This document shows, one piece after another, positions 1 through 10,681 of a DNA stretch of 35,033 nt. This DNA comes from Bacteroidaceae bacterium (lineage in GTDB: Bacteria; Bacteroidota; Bacteroidia; Bacteroidales; Bacteroidaceae): the NCBI GenBank assembly GCA_024401215.1, contig JAKSLL010000033.1, forward strand, positions 1 through 35,033, written 5' to 3'. The position numbers and the translations under genes were made by a program. The notes beneath the pieces were generated by a model. That model searched no databases. It was not told the origin of the DNA and worked only from the letters and a program-made list of their open reading frames with translations. Position 1 is the first letter of the stretch. Every line of letters begins with the position of its first letter.

Positions 1-85
1 CAAACTTAATCTCTGGATATTTCTTTGCGCTTACACCCAAGGCAAACACAAACAGCGTAAATAGAAGTAATAATTTCGTTTTCAT
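1..85 (-). CDS. 5' end of a secreted protein (partial, runs off the window)
   Basis: Reading the minus strand from the ATG at 85-83 gives 28 residues beginning MKTKLLLLFTLFVFALG and continuing to SAKKYPEIKF at the window edge. This is a lysine start, a hydrophobic core and a small-residue cleavage region, so it is a typical signal peptide. The mature protein starts near the edge, so its function cannot be told. The gene is divergent from pyrG. No stop or frame break occurs in the visible part. Confidence 0.6.
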   Translation of the reverse strand, partial: MKTKLLLLFTLFVFALGVSAKKYPEIKF

Positions 86-346
86 ACCAATTGTCTTATT
101 CAAAAAGAATAATGATTATTTTGTTTAGTTAAATGAGATATCATTCTGTATTGCACAGTTGCAGGTCGTACAGTAGCGCTGAGGCTTATTCGGCTATGCT
201 GTCATTGTGCTTTGAGCTATTATCTGGTTGAAGGCATCACCCGGCAGTAACCAAACCACTAAACTTCTAAACCACCAAACCGAAACTTGCATGATTTATT
301 ATTTAATTACAAAAGTAATACAAAAAGATAATATTTATATTATTAT
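86..346. other. Intergenic region between the divergent partial gene and pyrG
   Basis: No convincing gene is seen. A 69-codon open frame beginning at 228 has no recognisable protein character and runs into pyrG in another frame. Positions 248-285 hold a short run of the CCAAAC/CTAAACC repeat that is much more developed at 6263-6395. The stretch 290-346 is very AT rich and leads into the pyrG promoter. Confidence 0.5.
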
Positions 347-378
347 TTTGGACGAATTTATATTTTTTTGTAATTTTG
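347..378 (+). promoter_or_regulatory. pyrG promoter (Bacteroidetes type)
   Basis: TTTG at 347-350, a 20-base spacer, then TAATTTTG at 371-378. This fits the Bacteroidetes primary sigma factor consensus (-33 TTTG, -7 TAnnTTTG) exactly. Transcription would start near 384, giving a leader of about 25 bases before the pyrG ATG at 410. Confidence 0.75.
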
Positions 379-394
379 CACGATTTTTACATAA

Positions 395-2020
<1,626 letters not shown>

Positions 2021-2028
2021 AAAAGATA

Positions 2029-3921
2029 ATGAATAAAAACACGCTAACAGCCTTTGTTCTCATGGCACTCGTGTTTGTCGGATTCCTCTTCTACGAGAAT
2101 CACACACGCGCCAAGCAGAACGAAGAAATGCGCATCTTAGACTCCATCGCTTCGATAGAGAGAGTCAAAGAGGATGCAAAGAAGAAAGAGCAGAAAGCAA
2201 AAGCTGCAGAAGAAGCTAACGACACTCTCAACCCTCTCTACAACGCCTACAGGGGCAAGGAGAGCCAGACTGTGATAGAGAACGAGCTTCTCAAAGTCAC
2301 CCTCTCAAACAAGGGCGGACAGCTCTCAAAGGTTGAACTCAAGGACAGCACCTACAAGGGCAGGGAAGGCGGCAATGTCATCCTTTTCGACGCTAAGGAC
2401 CAGAACATGAACTTCACCCTCAAGGGCAAGATGTCTGACATCAAGACTGAGGAGCTTTTCTTCACTCCTACAGCACAGAAGGCTGGAGGCGTGACGATGT
2501 CTCTCCCTATAGCACAGGGTTCTTTCGACATCTCATATTCTCTCAAGCCAAACTCCTACATCCTCGACATGAGCGTGAAGGCTAACGGCATTGGCGACTA
2601 TCTGTCATCAAAAGGCAATGTGATACAGATTGACTGGCAGGAGAACATGAAGCAGCAGGAGAAAGGCTATGACTTCGAGACTCGCTACGCAACAATCACA
2701 TACCGCGACAAGGGTGGCAGCACTCACGAGCTCAACAACACTGGCGGCGATGATGAGGAGGATGAGTTTGAGGCGAAGACAAAGTGGATTGCATACAAGA
2801 CACAGTTCTTCAGCCAGGTGCTCATCGCTGACAATCCTATGGATGTGAAGAAGATGTCATCTGTAGCCCTCGAAAAGGGTTCTGGATACCTCAAGACATA
2901 CAACACTACATTCAATACAGATTTCGACACAGATGGCAGAGAAGTGACACAATTCCATCTCTACCTCGGTCCTAACGACTTCTCAACTCTCAAAGAGAAC
3001 GAGCAGCTCGTAAGCACAACCGACAACCTCGACCTCCAGTCGCTCGTATATCTCGGATGGCCTGTAGTGAAGTGGATCAACAGATTCATCTTCCTCTACG
3101 CCTTCGACTTCCTCACCGGACTCGGCCTTCCTATGGGTATCGTGCTTGTGCTCCTCACTATCGTGGTGAAGCTTGCCGTACTCCCTCTCATGAGGAAATC
3201 ATATCTGGCTTCTGCTAACATGCGCGTCCTCCGTCCAAAGATGGAGGAGATCAACGCCAAATATCCTAAGCCAGAAGACAGCATGCAGAAGCAGCAGGAG
3301 GTGATGAAGCTCTACAGCGAATATGGCGTAAGTCCTATGGGAGGCTGTCTGCCTATGGTCATCCAAATGCCAATCTGGATCGCCCTCTTCAACTTCATCC
3401 CTAACTACATCGCACTCCGCGGCGAGTCATTCCTCTGGGCTGACGACCTCTCCACATACGATGACATCATCTCTTGGGGATTCAACATCTGGGGTATCGG
3501 CGACCACATCTCCCTCTTCTGTGTACTCTGGTGTGTATCTACAGTAGCATCTTCATACATCTCACAGAAGCAGCAGTCATACTCTATGACTCCAGAGCAG
3601 CAGCAGCAGATGGGCATGATGAAGTGGATGATGTACCTCATGCCGCTCATCTTCTTCTTCTCGTTCAACTCATACAGCGCAGGTCTTAACTGGTACTACT
3701 TCATCTCTGGTATCTCAAGCGTGCTCATCATGTGGATCTTGCGCAAGACTACCGACGACGCGAAGCTCCTTGCCAAGCTCGAAAAGCGCCATGCAGAGCG
3801 CAAGGCTAATGCCAACAGCAAAAAGAGCTCTTCGTCTCTGATGGATCGTCTTCAGGCAATGCAGCAGAAGCAGCTTGAAATCCTCAAGCAGCAGCAAGAG
3901 GCGAATAAGAATAAGCAATAA
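2029..3921 (+). CDS. yidC: Membrane protein insertase YidC
   Basis: This 630-residue inner-membrane insertase helps fold and integrate membrane proteins, with or without the Sec translocon. An N-terminal membrane anchor (LTAFVLMALVFVGFLFYEN, about residues 5-23) is followed by a charged linker and a large periplasmic domain to about residue 340. The conserved Oxa1-like core (about 355-585) includes GLPMGIVLVLLTIVVKL, GGCLPMVIQMPIWIALF and FNSYSAGLNWYYF. The C-terminal tail is basic and glutamine-rich (KQLEILKQQQEANKNKQ), as in ribosome-binding YidC tails. It lies 8 bases downstream of pyrG. Length and order match other Bacteroidetes YidC proteins. Confidence 0.97.
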   Translation: MNKNTLTAFVLMALVFVGFLFYENHTRAKQNEEMRILDSIASIERVKEDAKKKEQKAKAAEEANDTLNPLYNAYRGKESQTVIENELLKVTLSNKGGQLSKVELKDSTYKGREGGNVILFDAKDQNMNFTLKGKMSDIKTEELFFTPTAQKAGGVTMSLPIAQGSFDISYSLKPNSYILDMSVKANGIGDYLSSKGNVIQIDWQENMKQQEKGYDFETRYATITYRDKGGSTHELNNTGGDDEEDEFEAKTKWIAYKTQFFSQVLIADNPMDVKKMSSVALEKGSGYLKTYNTTFNTDFDTDGREVTQFHLYLGPNDFSTLKENEQLVSTTDNLDLQSLVYLGWPVVKWINRFIFLYAFDFLTGLGLPMGIVLVLLTIVVKLAVLPLMRKSYLASANMRVLRPKMEEINAKYPKPEDSMQKQQEVMKLYSEYGVSPMGGCLPMVIQMPIWIALFNFIPNYIALRGESFLWADDLSTYDDIISWGFNIWGIGDHISLFCVLWCVSTVASSYISQKQQSYSMTPEQQQQMGMMKWMMYLMPLIFFFSFNSYSAGLNWYYFISGISSVLIMWILRKTTDDAKLLAKLEKRHAERKANANSKKSSSSLMDRLQAMQQKQLEILKQQQEANKNKQ

Positions 3922-3935
3922 ATACAAATATGAAG

Positions 3936-3987
3936 TCCTCTTCTGCCATCCTCATCCACTTATGGAGCTACGGGTGGCAGAAGAGGA
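3936..3987 (+). terminator. Strong hairpin downstream of yidC
   Basis: TCCTCTTCTGCCA at 3936-3948 pairs perfectly with TGGCAGAAGAGGA at 3975-3987 (13 bp, 26-base loop). It starts 15 bases after the yidC stop. No T-run follows, so it is not a classical intrinsic terminator. It could end or stabilise the pyrG-yidC message. The rest of the gap up to 4102 holds nothing recognisable. Confidence 0.45.
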
Positions 3988-4102
3988 TTCGCATATTAAC
4001 CAGCTCAAAACAAAAGCAGAGTGTCTATTACTAATTGTAATAACCAGAAAGCACAAATCTCCTATTATTATTAAATCTAAACTAAAACTCTAAGTCAAAA
4101 CT

Positions 4103-6262
4103 ATGTATAAAACTCTAATCACGGCTTCCATCCTTGCAGCATCAGCCATCGAAGCCGATGCTCAGACATTCATAGGGAGGCAAACGCCAAAGATAGAGAA
4201 CCGCACTCTCACCCCCGAAGCACTATGGGCAATGGGAAGAGTGGGCGGAGCAAGCGTCTCGCCTGATAACAAGCAGATTACATATAACGTATCGTATTAC
4301 AGTGTGGCAGAAAACAAGAGTCATACTGTAATTTATGTTTTAAATACGGACGGCACAGGCGAGAAACTGCTCACCGAAGCCAAGACATCAGAGATAGCGC
4401 CTAAATATATTGACGGCGGCAGACGAATAGCATTCCTGGGAGCAGACTCCGAAGGCAATATGCAGGTATTCTCCATGCTGTCCGACGGCAATGACCGCAG
4501 ACAGCTCTCCAATGAGCCAGAGGGTGTTGACGACTTCTCCTTCTCGCCCGACGAGAAGAAGGTGATACTCATCAAGACCATAAAATACGGCAAGCGCACC
4601 GCAGATTTGTATCCCGACCTCACAAAGTCTTCCGGACGCGTGATAACCGACCTCATGCATCGACACTGGGATGAATGGGTCGAGACAATACCTCATTCCT
4701 ATGTTGCCGACTATGACGGCGCAGCTATAACTGGCACAAAAGACATCTTGGAAGGCGAACCTTACGAATGCCCTATGAAGCCCTTCGGCGGCATCGAGCA
4801 GCTCGCCTTCTCACCTGACAGCAAGGAGATTGCCTACACATGCCGCAAACTGGAAGGCAAAGATTATGCCTGCTCCACAGATGCCGACATCTACATCTAT
4901 AATATAGAGACTGGCGAGACAAGGAATATCTGCAAGGGCGAAGGTTACAAGCGACCTGCCGTTGACTATACCGAATCGCTGAAAAACCAGAAGGTCAACG
5001 ACAGCAGCTACCCTGGCAACACCGTTTCAGGCTTCCTCCTTGCAGGCTACGACACAAACCCTTCATTCTCTCCTGACGGCAAGTATATCGCCTGGCAGAG
5101 CATGGAGCGCGACGGCTACGAGTCAGACAACAACCGGCTTCTCGTGATGGAACTTGCCACAGGCAGGATTCAGCAGCTGGCAGCGTCGCTCGACACTCCT
5201 GTTGACTCCTACACTTGGTCGGCAGACGGCAAGAGCATCTATTTCATCGCCACATGGCACGGCACAACACACGTCTATTCCGTCAACATGAAGGATGCTG
5301 TGAAGAAAATCACTGATGGGCAGTACGACTACAACTCTGTGAGCCTCTGCGGCAGGAATCTCCTCTGCGGCCGCCAGTCTATGTGCGAGAGCCGCGAACT
5401 CTACCTCGTTGACCCTTCGGGCAAGAAGCCTGTGGCACAGCTCACACACGAGAATCAGTACTTCTGCGACAATATCGACTGGGGCACTTGCGAGGCTCGC
5501 TGGACAAAGACCGTAGATGGCAAGGACCTCCACTCGTGGGTTATCCTCCCGCCGAACTTCGACAAGACAAAGAAGTACCCTACCCTCCTCTTCTGCGAGG
5601 GCGGTCCTCAGAGCCCTGTGAGCCAGTTCTGGTCATACAGATGGAACATGATGATTATGGCAGCAAACGGCTATGTCGTCGTTGCGCCAAACCGCCGCGG
5701 CCTCCCAGGCTTCGGCAAGGCATGGCTTGAGGAGATCAGCGAGGATTATGGCGGTCACTGCATGGACGACTACTTCTCTGCTATCGACGATGCAGCCAAC
5801 AACCTCCCATACGTTGACAAAAACCGCCTCGGATGTGTTGGCGCCTCATTCGGCGGATATTCAGTATATTGGATTGCTGGTCATCACGACAAACGCTTCA
5901 AGGCTTTCATCGCTCATGACGGCATCTTCAACATGGAACAGCAGTATCTCGAGACAGAAGAGATGTGGTTTGCCAACTGGGATATGGGTGGCGCCTACTG
6001 GAATGGCCACGACAAGACATTCAAAAACTCTCCGCACCGCTTTGTTGACAAGTGGGACACCCCTATCCTCTGCATCCAGGGCGAGAAGGACTACCGCATC
6101 GTCACATCACAGGCTATGTCGGCATTCAATGCTGCTCAGCTCCGCGGCATCCCTTCTGAGTTCCTCTGCTTCCCAGATGAGAACCACTGGGTGCTCAAGC
6201 CACAGAACGGCATCCTATGGCAGCGCAGATTCTTCAACTGGCTGGATAGATATGTGAAATAG
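4103..6262 (+). CDS. Exported S9 family dipeptidyl/oligopeptidase (DPP5-like)
   Basis: This 719-residue serine peptidase of the prolyl oligopeptidase (S9) family is probably periplasmic. A signal peptide (MYKTLITASILAASAIEADAQ) is followed by a beta-propeller (about 30-450) rich in FSPDGK-type WD40-like/TolB repeats, for example SFSPDEKKV and SFSPDGKYIAWQS. The C-terminal alpha/beta hydrolase domain has all three catalytic residues: Ser582 in GASFGGYS, Asp663 in GEKDYRI and His695 in DENHWV. The layout resembles S9C enzymes such as Porphyromonas DPP5, which releases dipeptides from the N-terminus of peptides; exact specificity cannot be read here. Two peptide transporters follow on the same strand, which fits a role in peptide feeding. 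Confidence 0.93.
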   Translation: MYKTLITASILAASAIEADAQTFIGRQTPKIENRTLTPEALWAMGRVGGASVSPDNKQITYNVSYYSVAENKSHTVIYVLNTDGTGEKLLTEAKTSEIAPKYIDGGRRIAFLGADSEGNMQVFSMLSDGNDRRQLSNEPEGVDDFSFSPDEKKVILIKTIKYGKRTADLYPDLTKSSGRVITDLMHRHWDEWVETIPHSYVADYDGAAITGTKDILEGEPYECPMKPFGGIEQLAFSPDSKEIAYTCRKLEGKDYACSTDADIYIYNIETGETRNICKGEGYKRPAVDYTESLKNQKVNDSSYPGNTVSGFLLAGYDTNPSFSPDGKYIAWQSMERDGYESDNNRLLVMELATGRIQQLAASLDTPVDSYTWSADGKSIYFIATWHGTTHVYSVNMKDAVKKITDGQYDYNSVSLCGRNLLCGRQSMCESRELYLVDPSGKKPVAQLTHENQYFCDNIDWGTCEARWTKTVDGKDLHSWVILPPNFDKTKKYPTLLFCEGGPQSPVSQFWSYRWNMMIMAANGYVVVAPNRRGLPGFGKAWLEEISEDYGGHCMDDYFSAIDDAANNLPYVDKNRLGCVGASFGGYSVYWIAGHHDKRFKAFIAHDGIFNMEQQYLETEEMWFANWDMGGAYWNGHDKTFKNSPHRFVDKWDTPILCIQGEKDYRIVTSQAMSAFNAAQLRGIPSEFLCFPDENHWVLKPQNGILWQRRFFNWLDRYVK

Positions 6263-6395
6263 GTGGGGTTGTGGTTTAGGGAATTGGTGGTTTAGTGGTT
6301 GGGGCGACAAACGACCAAACGGCTAAAACACCAAACAACAAAACGACCAAACGACTAAACCACCAAACGACTAAACCACCAAACAACGACAAAAA
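6263..6395. repeat. CCAAACGACTAAACC tandem/inverted repeat
   Basis: The gap between the peptidase and the first POT gene is filled by short degenerate units of CCAAAC, GACTAAA and CACCAAAC. The 16-base unit GACTAAACCACCAAAC is repeated directly near 6352-6386. The upstream GGTGGTTTAGTGGTTGG at 6287-6303 is complementary to later units, so RNA of this stretch could fold back. A smaller piece of the same repeat lies at 248-285. Function unknown. Confidence 0.75.
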
Positions 6396-6418
6396 AAATT
6401 AAAAACAAAAACAACTAT

Positions 6419-8023
6419 ATGGCACAAAAAGGACATCCAAAAGGACTCTATCTCTTGTTTGTGACAGAGATGGCAGAGCGCTTCTCATACTATGGAATGC
6501 GCGCACTCTTTACCCTTTACCTTGTAGCAGCCTTCTTCAACAGTGCTGATGCGAGTCAGATCTACGGTTCTTACACAGGACTTGTTTACCTCACCCCACT
6601 TCTCGGCGGCTACATTGCCGACCGCTACTGGGGCAATCGCCGTTCCATCATCGTTGGCGGCTTAGTGATGGCTATAGGCCAGTTCCTCATGTTCGCTTCT
6701 GCATGCTTCGTTCAGCAGTCCATCATGACAGAGGGCGGAGCTATCGACCCGTCAGTAAACAACAGTCTGTCGCTCACACTCATGTTTATCGGTCTTGGAG
6801 CCCTCATCATCGGAAATGGATTCTTCAAGCCAAACATCTCCACCATGGTGGGCGACCTCTATGACGCTCAGGACAAGCGCAAAGACTCTGCCTTCACAAT
6901 CTTCTACATGGGCATCAATGTAGGTGCATTCATCGCGCCGCTCATCTGCGGACCTCTTGGCAATGGCGACTGGACAAACCCTTCAGCTTTCAAGTGGGGA
7001 TTCTTCTGCGCAGGCTGTGCTATGATCCTCTCTGTTGTGGTGTTCTGGGCATTGAAGAACAAATACCTCAAGACACCTGACGGCCTTCAGATTGGCCTTG
7101 CACCAAGCAAGTCAGAACTTCGCAGTCAGAAAGATGCAGCAGAAGCAGAAAGCATCAAAGACAGCAAGACAGAAGAGGTCAAGAACTCACCTCTGCGCCT
7201 CTGGGGATGCGTCATTGCAGCAGTAGCAATGGTGGTAGGCTTCTCTTGGAATGCAGAAAACTTCAACGACTATATCTCAGCAGCCATCTACGCCATATCT
7301 ATCGCATTGCCTGTGTTCATCATCACAGACAAGGGACTTACAGGCGTCGAGAAGTCGCGCATCGGCGTCATCTACATCATCGCCGTGTTCGTCATCTTCT
7401 TCTGGAGTGCGTTTGAGCAGGCAGGTTCATCGCTCACCATCTTTGCCGACCAGCAATGCGACCGTCATATCGGCGACTGGGAGATGCCAACCACCTGGTT
7501 CCAGTCTATCAACCCTATCGTTGTTGTGACCTTTGCGCCAGTAATGGCTATGCTCTGGGAGTTCCTCCTCAAGCGCGGCATCGACGTGCCATCACCTATC
7601 AAGCAGGCTATCGGCCTTCTCCTCCTCGCCATTGGCTACATCGTGATTGCTGTTGGCACAAACGGTCTTGAGGGCAACGCAAAAGCTTCAATGTGGTGGC
7701 TCTTCATCCTCTACTTCATCCATACTCTCGGTGAGCTGTCACTCTCTCCTATCGGTCTGTCAATGGTCAACAAGCTCTCTCCTGCTCGTCTGGCATCACT
7801 CCTTATGGGTGTGTGGTTCATGAGCAATGCAGCAAGTAACATCCTTGCAGGCAACCTTGCCACGCTCCTTCCTACAGGCGGCGAACCAAAGTCATTCTGC
7901 GGTTTTGAGATTGCCACACTCACCGACTTCTTCACACTCTTCGCCGTAATGGCAGGTGTGGCAGCAGTAATCCTCTTCTGCCTTTACCCTGTGCTGAAGA
8001 AGATGATGAAGGGAGTGGAGTAA
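6419..8023 (+). CDS. POT/PTR-family peptide:H+ symporter
   Basis: This 534-residue proton-coupled di/tripeptide transporter belongs to the major facilitator superfamily and sits in the inner membrane. The family signature ExxERFSYYGMRALF (EMAERFSYYG, about residues 17-26) is at the end of the first helix, and KPNISTMVGDLY matches the PTR2 signature region. Many hydrophobic segments follow, consistent with 12-14 helices. A charged loop (about 225-260) separates the two halves. It sits 156 bases after the peptidase and 38 bases before a close paralogue (8062-9504). It probably imports peptides released by the exported peptidase. Substrate range is inferred from family only. Confidence 0.95.
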   Translation: MAQKGHPKGLYLLFVTEMAERFSYYGMRALFTLYLVAAFFNSADASQIYGSYTGLVYLTPLLGGYIADRYWGNRRSIIVGGLVMAIGQFLMFASACFVQQSIMTEGGAIDPSVNNSLSLTLMFIGLGALIIGNGFFKPNISTMVGDLYDAQDKRKDSAFTIFYMGINVGAFIAPLICGPLGNGDWTNPSAFKWGFFCAGCAMILSVVVFWALKNKYLKTPDGLQIGLAPSKSELRSQKDAAEAESIKDSKTEEVKNSPLRLWGCVIAAVAMVVGFSWNAENFNDYISAAIYAISIALPVFIITDKGLTGVEKSRIGVIYIIAVFVIFFWSAFEQAGSSLTIFADQQCDRHIGDWEMPTTWFQSINPIVVVTFAPVMAMLWEFLLKRGIDVPSPIKQAIGLLLLAIGYIVIAVGTNGLEGNAKASMWWLFILYFIHTLGELSLSPIGLSMVNKLSPARLASLLMGVWFMSNAASNILAGNLATLLPTGGEPKSFCGFEIATLTDFFTLFAVMAGVAAVILFCLYPVLKKMMKGVE

Positions 8024-8052
8024 AGCACCCCCTCCCAACCTCCCTGAGGGGA
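8024..8052. repeat. CCCCTCCC/GGGGAGG dispersed hairpin repeat
   Basis: The 38-base gap between the two POT genes contains CACCCCCTCCCAACC followed by GAGGGGAGG, an inverted repeat able to fold into a GC-rich hairpin. Its right arm (GGGGAGGAGAAAG) also supplies a Shine-Dalgarno-like purine run just before the next ATG at 8062. A related segment occurs in frame inside hsdR at 22421-22462. Confidence 0.5.
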
Positions 8053-8061
8053 GGAGAAAGA

Positions 8062-9504
8062 ATGACACTTGTTAATCACAAAAACATTCATTGTGTGAAA
8101 CATCCAAAAGGTTTATACCTGCTATTCATAACAGAAATGGCTGAGCGTTTCTCATACTACGGTATGAGAGCGCTCTTCACGCTATATATGGTGGCAGTCC
8201 TTTTCACTATGGAGGACGCATCAGAGATTTATGGCACCTACACCGGCCTTGTGTATCTCACTCCTCTGCTGGGCGGATATATTGCTGACCGCTATTGGGG
8301 CAACCGCCGCTCTATCATTGTCGGCGGACTTGTCATGGCTGTAGGACAGTTTCTGATGTTCCTCTCTGCGTGCCTCGTTCAGCAGAGCATATCAGCAGAA
8401 GGAGGCGCCATTGACGCGAGTGTGGACAATCAGGCATCCGTAATATTGATGTTCTGCGCTTTAGGCTGCCTCATCCTCGGCAACGGATTCTTCAAGCCCA
8501 ACATATCGACGATGGTGGGCGACCTCTACGATGCCCAGGACAAGCGCAAAGACTCTGCCTTCACAATCTTCTATATGGGCATCAACCTCGGTGCTTTCAT
8601 CGCCCCGCTGGTGTGCGGATGCTTTGAGGGAAACTTCTCCGACCCTTCACGTTTCCGCTGGGGATTTCTCATTGCCTGCTTGGCAATGATTGTCTCCGTC
8701 GTCATCTTCGCCTTATTCAAGAAACGCTACCTCGTCACTCCAAATGGCGAACCTATAGGACTCGCCCCTACGGCACAGCACAAAGAGAAGCATCAAGGTT
8801 CGCAGCCGCTCACCTCTCGCGAGAAGGCGCATATCGGTGTCATATTCATTGTCGCCACATTCGTCATATTCTTCTGGGCTGCATACGAGCAGGCAGGAGT
8901 CTCGCTCACATACTTCACAGACAGCCAGACCGACCGCACACTCTTCGGCTGGACAGTGCCAACATCTTGGTTTCAGAGCCTTCCTGCCATTTTCTGCGTC
9001 ATCCTCGCCCCTGTCATGGCAATGCTGTGGGAGATGCTTGGCAAATGCCGCATAGGCAGCAGCAAGAGCCTCGAACAGTCATCTGTGCAGAAGCAGGCTA
9101 TCGGTCTCGCCTTCCTCTCACTCGGCTACCTCGTCATAGCACTGGGAGTGAAGGACATCGACCCTACGACGAAAGTCAGCATGCTATGGATAACGAGTCT
9201 GTATTTCATTCACGAACTCGGTGAACTGTCGCTCTCGCCTATAGGTCTCAGCATGGTGAGCAAACTCTCGCCAAAACGTTTTGCCAGCCTCCTCATGGGA
9301 GTGTGGTTCATGTCAACGGCTGCCAGCAATTTCCTTGCAGGAAAGCTCTCCACGCTATACCCTGACGGTGGTGCTGCAAAGAGCTTCTTAGGCTATGAGG
9401 TGTCAGACCTCAACGACTTCTTCATGCTATTCGTCATAATGGCAGGAGTGGCGTCAGTACTCCTCTTTATCATAAGTCCTAAGCTGAACAAAATGATGAA
9501 ATAA
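8062..9504 (+). CDS. Second POT/PTR-family peptide:H+ symporter
   Basis: This 480-residue transporter is a paralogue of the upstream gene, with long identical stretches such as HPKGLYLLF and EMAERFSYYGMRALFTLY. It carries the same ExxERFxYYG and FFKPNISTMVGDLYDAQD signatures. It lacks most of the central charged loop and neighbouring hydrophobic segment of its neighbour, which explains its shorter length; the junction is near TAQHKEKHQGSQPLTSREKAHIG. The start at 8062 gives an N-terminal extension of about 8 residues compared with the first copy and is preceded by a purine-rich site. It is likely co-transcribed with the first copy after tandem duplication. Its substrates may differ. Confidence 0.95.
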   Translation: MTLVNHKNIHCVKHPKGLYLLFITEMAERFSYYGMRALFTLYMVAVLFTMEDASEIYGTYTGLVYLTPLLGGYIADRYWGNRRSIIVGGLVMAVGQFLMFLSACLVQQSISAEGGAIDASVDNQASVILMFCALGCLILGNGFFKPNISTMVGDLYDAQDKRKDSAFTIFYMGINLGAFIAPLVCGCFEGNFSDPSRFRWGFLIACLAMIVSVVIFALFKKRYLVTPNGEPIGLAPTAQHKEKHQGSQPLTSREKAHIGVIFIVATFVIFFWAAYEQAGVSLTYFTDSQTDRTLFGWTVPTSWFQSLPAIFCVILAPVMAMLWEMLGKCRIGSSKSLEQSSVQKQAIGLAFLSLGYLVIALGVKDIDPTTKVSMLWITSLYFIHELGELSLSPIGLSMVSKLSPKRFASLLMGVWFMSTAASNFLAGKLSTLYPDGGAAKSFLGYEVSDLNDFFMLFVIMAGVASVLLFIISPKLNKMMK

Positions 9505-9521
9505 ACAAAACAAGGCTCTAT

Positions 9522-9687
9522 TTGTTGGGGAGTTAAAGGGGGTTAAAGAGAAGTTAAAGGGGAGTTAAAGGGGAGTTAAAGTGACGAATGTCTGTATATG
9601 ACAAACGTCCCTTTAACTCCGAGCGAAGCGATAACTCCTCTTTAACTACCCAAACTGAGCAGTTGAAAACAAAGCGAAAGTTGAATA
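9522..9687. repeat. GAGTTAAAG fold-back repeat, copy 1
   Basis: Several GAGTTAAAG units point one way (9530-9580) and their complements (CTTTAACTCC) point the other way (9611-9650). The core from 9581 to 9646 (GTGACGAATGTCTGTATATG and following bases) is nearly identical to 12691-12756. It ends in AAAGTTGAATAA, as does copy 2. Inverted arms suggest a long hairpin. Other copies are at 12648-12806, 25685-25832, 27871-27953 and 34982-35033. Confidence 0.8.
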
Positions 9688-9700
9688 AACAATAACAAAT

Positions 9701-9877
9701 ATGGAACTACCACAAGACCCAATGATGCTTTTCAGCGTCATCAACATGAAACTACGTGACATCTACGCAAGTCTCGACGAACTATGCAGCAAAGAAGACC
9801 TCGACAAAGAGTTTATCATCGAGACTCTCAAGGCTGTCGGATTCGAATATTCAGAAGAGCATAACAAATTCTGGTGA
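9701..9877 (+). CDS. DUF4250 domain protein
   Basis: A 58-residue open frame begins MELPQDPMMLFSVINMKLRD and ends NKFW. The pattern LPxDPxMLxSxxNxKLRDxYxSLDELC, an acidic middle (KEDLDKEF), then GFEYSEEHN matches the small DUF4250 family found in Firmicutes and Bacteroidetes, whose function is unknown. Length is normal for that family. No signal peptide or membrane segment is seen, so it is probably cytoplasmic. It is preceded by a GAGTTAAAG repeat. Confidence 0.8.
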   Translation: MELPQDPMMLFSVINMKLRDIYASLDELCSKEDLDKEFIIETLKAVGFEYSEEHNKFW

Positions 9878-9878
9878 A

Positions 9879-9911
9879 TTTGCGAATAATGACAAAAAAT
9901 CATTAACTTTG
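9879..9911 (+). promoter_or_regulatory. Promoter for the 9936 gene
   Basis: TTTG at 9879-9882, a 21-base spacer, then TAACTTTG at 9904-9911. This is a good Bacteroidetes -33/-7 pair. It begins right after the DUF4250 stop and places the start of transcription about 20 bases before the ATG at 9936. Confidence 0.7.
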
Positions 9912-9935
9912 CACAGTAATTGAAGTTATTCGGAT

Positions 9936-10400
9936 ATGAAAAAACTTATCATTCTATTCCTGCTTACTGCAATGGCAGAATTTGTACAGGCACAGAAAAG
10001 CTATGTTACGGTGATTTTCCGGCATGACGAGTCTGTTGTCAATCTTTCGGGCGACCTGCCTGAAGGCATCGACGCATATTACTACTGCAGCACCTCAAAC
10101 GGCACACGCTACTACTCCATAGGAGACATCCTCAACATGCTCTCCAGCCATGGCTACGAAGTAGAGCAGATGGCAACACAGCCTCTCAGCACCAGCAACA
10201 AATTCGGCATCGTCTATCTCCTCTCCAAGCAGAAAGAGCCTAACAAGCCAAATGAGATCAAACGCATTACTGACGACACCAAAGAGGTCAAGGAAGTTGC
10301 ACGGTTCAATCTTCAGGGCATGCCTGTCAGCAAAACGGAGAAGGGCATACAGATTATTGTCTTTTCCAATTACACCACAAAGACTGTCATCGTAGAATAA
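9936..10400 (+). CDS. Small exported protein with a C-terminal sorting-like tail
   Basis: A 154-residue protein with a signal peptide (MKKLIILFLLTAMAEFVQAQ). The middle has no recognised domain. The last 35 residues (ARFNLQGMPVSK, then KGIQIIVFSN and KTVIVE) resemble the short beta-rich C-terminal tails of many Bacteroidetes secreted proteins, loosely like type IX secretion A-type tails (xNLxGxPV, KGIxII, KxVxV). Whether it is really a type IX substrate is inference. It has its own promoter and is followed by a MITE-like repeat, so it is probably monocistronic. Confidence 0.75.
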   Translation: MKKLIILFLLTAMAEFVQAQKSYVTVIFRHDESVVNLSGDLPEGIDAYYYCSTSNGTRYYSIGDILNMLSSHGYEVEQMATQPLSTSNKFGIVYLLSKQKEPNKPNEIKRITDDTKEVKEVARFNLQGMPVSKTEKGIQIIVFSNYTTKTVIVE

Positions 10401-10401
10401 T

Positions 10402-10621
10402 CAAGTATCTGGTCATAATTGTTTTTATAATCAAGAATGAAGAGAATAAGAGAATGCCTTCCGGATGACTTCTCTTAATTCCAATCGTAACGATTTAATT
10501 CTGAATTTTAAAGAACAGTTTGTACAAACTGAAAGAAGAAATCTCTAATTTGGCTACGCCGAGCTCTTCGAGGTTCTCTTCATTCTTGATAAATAAAAAA
10601 TAAATTTGATTACTTTACTTA
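10402..10621 (-). mobile_element. MITE-like element, copy A
   Basis: A 220-base element with imperfect terminal inverted repeats of about 30 bases: AAGTATCTGGTCATAATTG on the left and, read from the other strand, TAAGTAAAGTAATCAAATTT on the right. Inside are TTCTTGATAAAT-type segments and the palindromic AATCGTTACGATT. It is the reverse complement of the copies at 16407-16627 and 17626-17866. No coding potential. No clear target-site duplication was found. Confidence 0.65.
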
Positions 10622-10681
10622 GCAATGACAGACAAAGGAACTGGCACCCACAAACAAAGTAAATTTTAGAACATCTCAACA

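Noticed and set aside
5673-6257. 194-codon open frame within the S9 peptidase gene
   Set aside because: Shadow in another frame over the catalytic domain; serine/threonine-rich low-complexity translation.
6263-6395. CRISPR array
   Set aside because: Units are short and degenerate with no unique spacers of constant length and no cas genes nearby.
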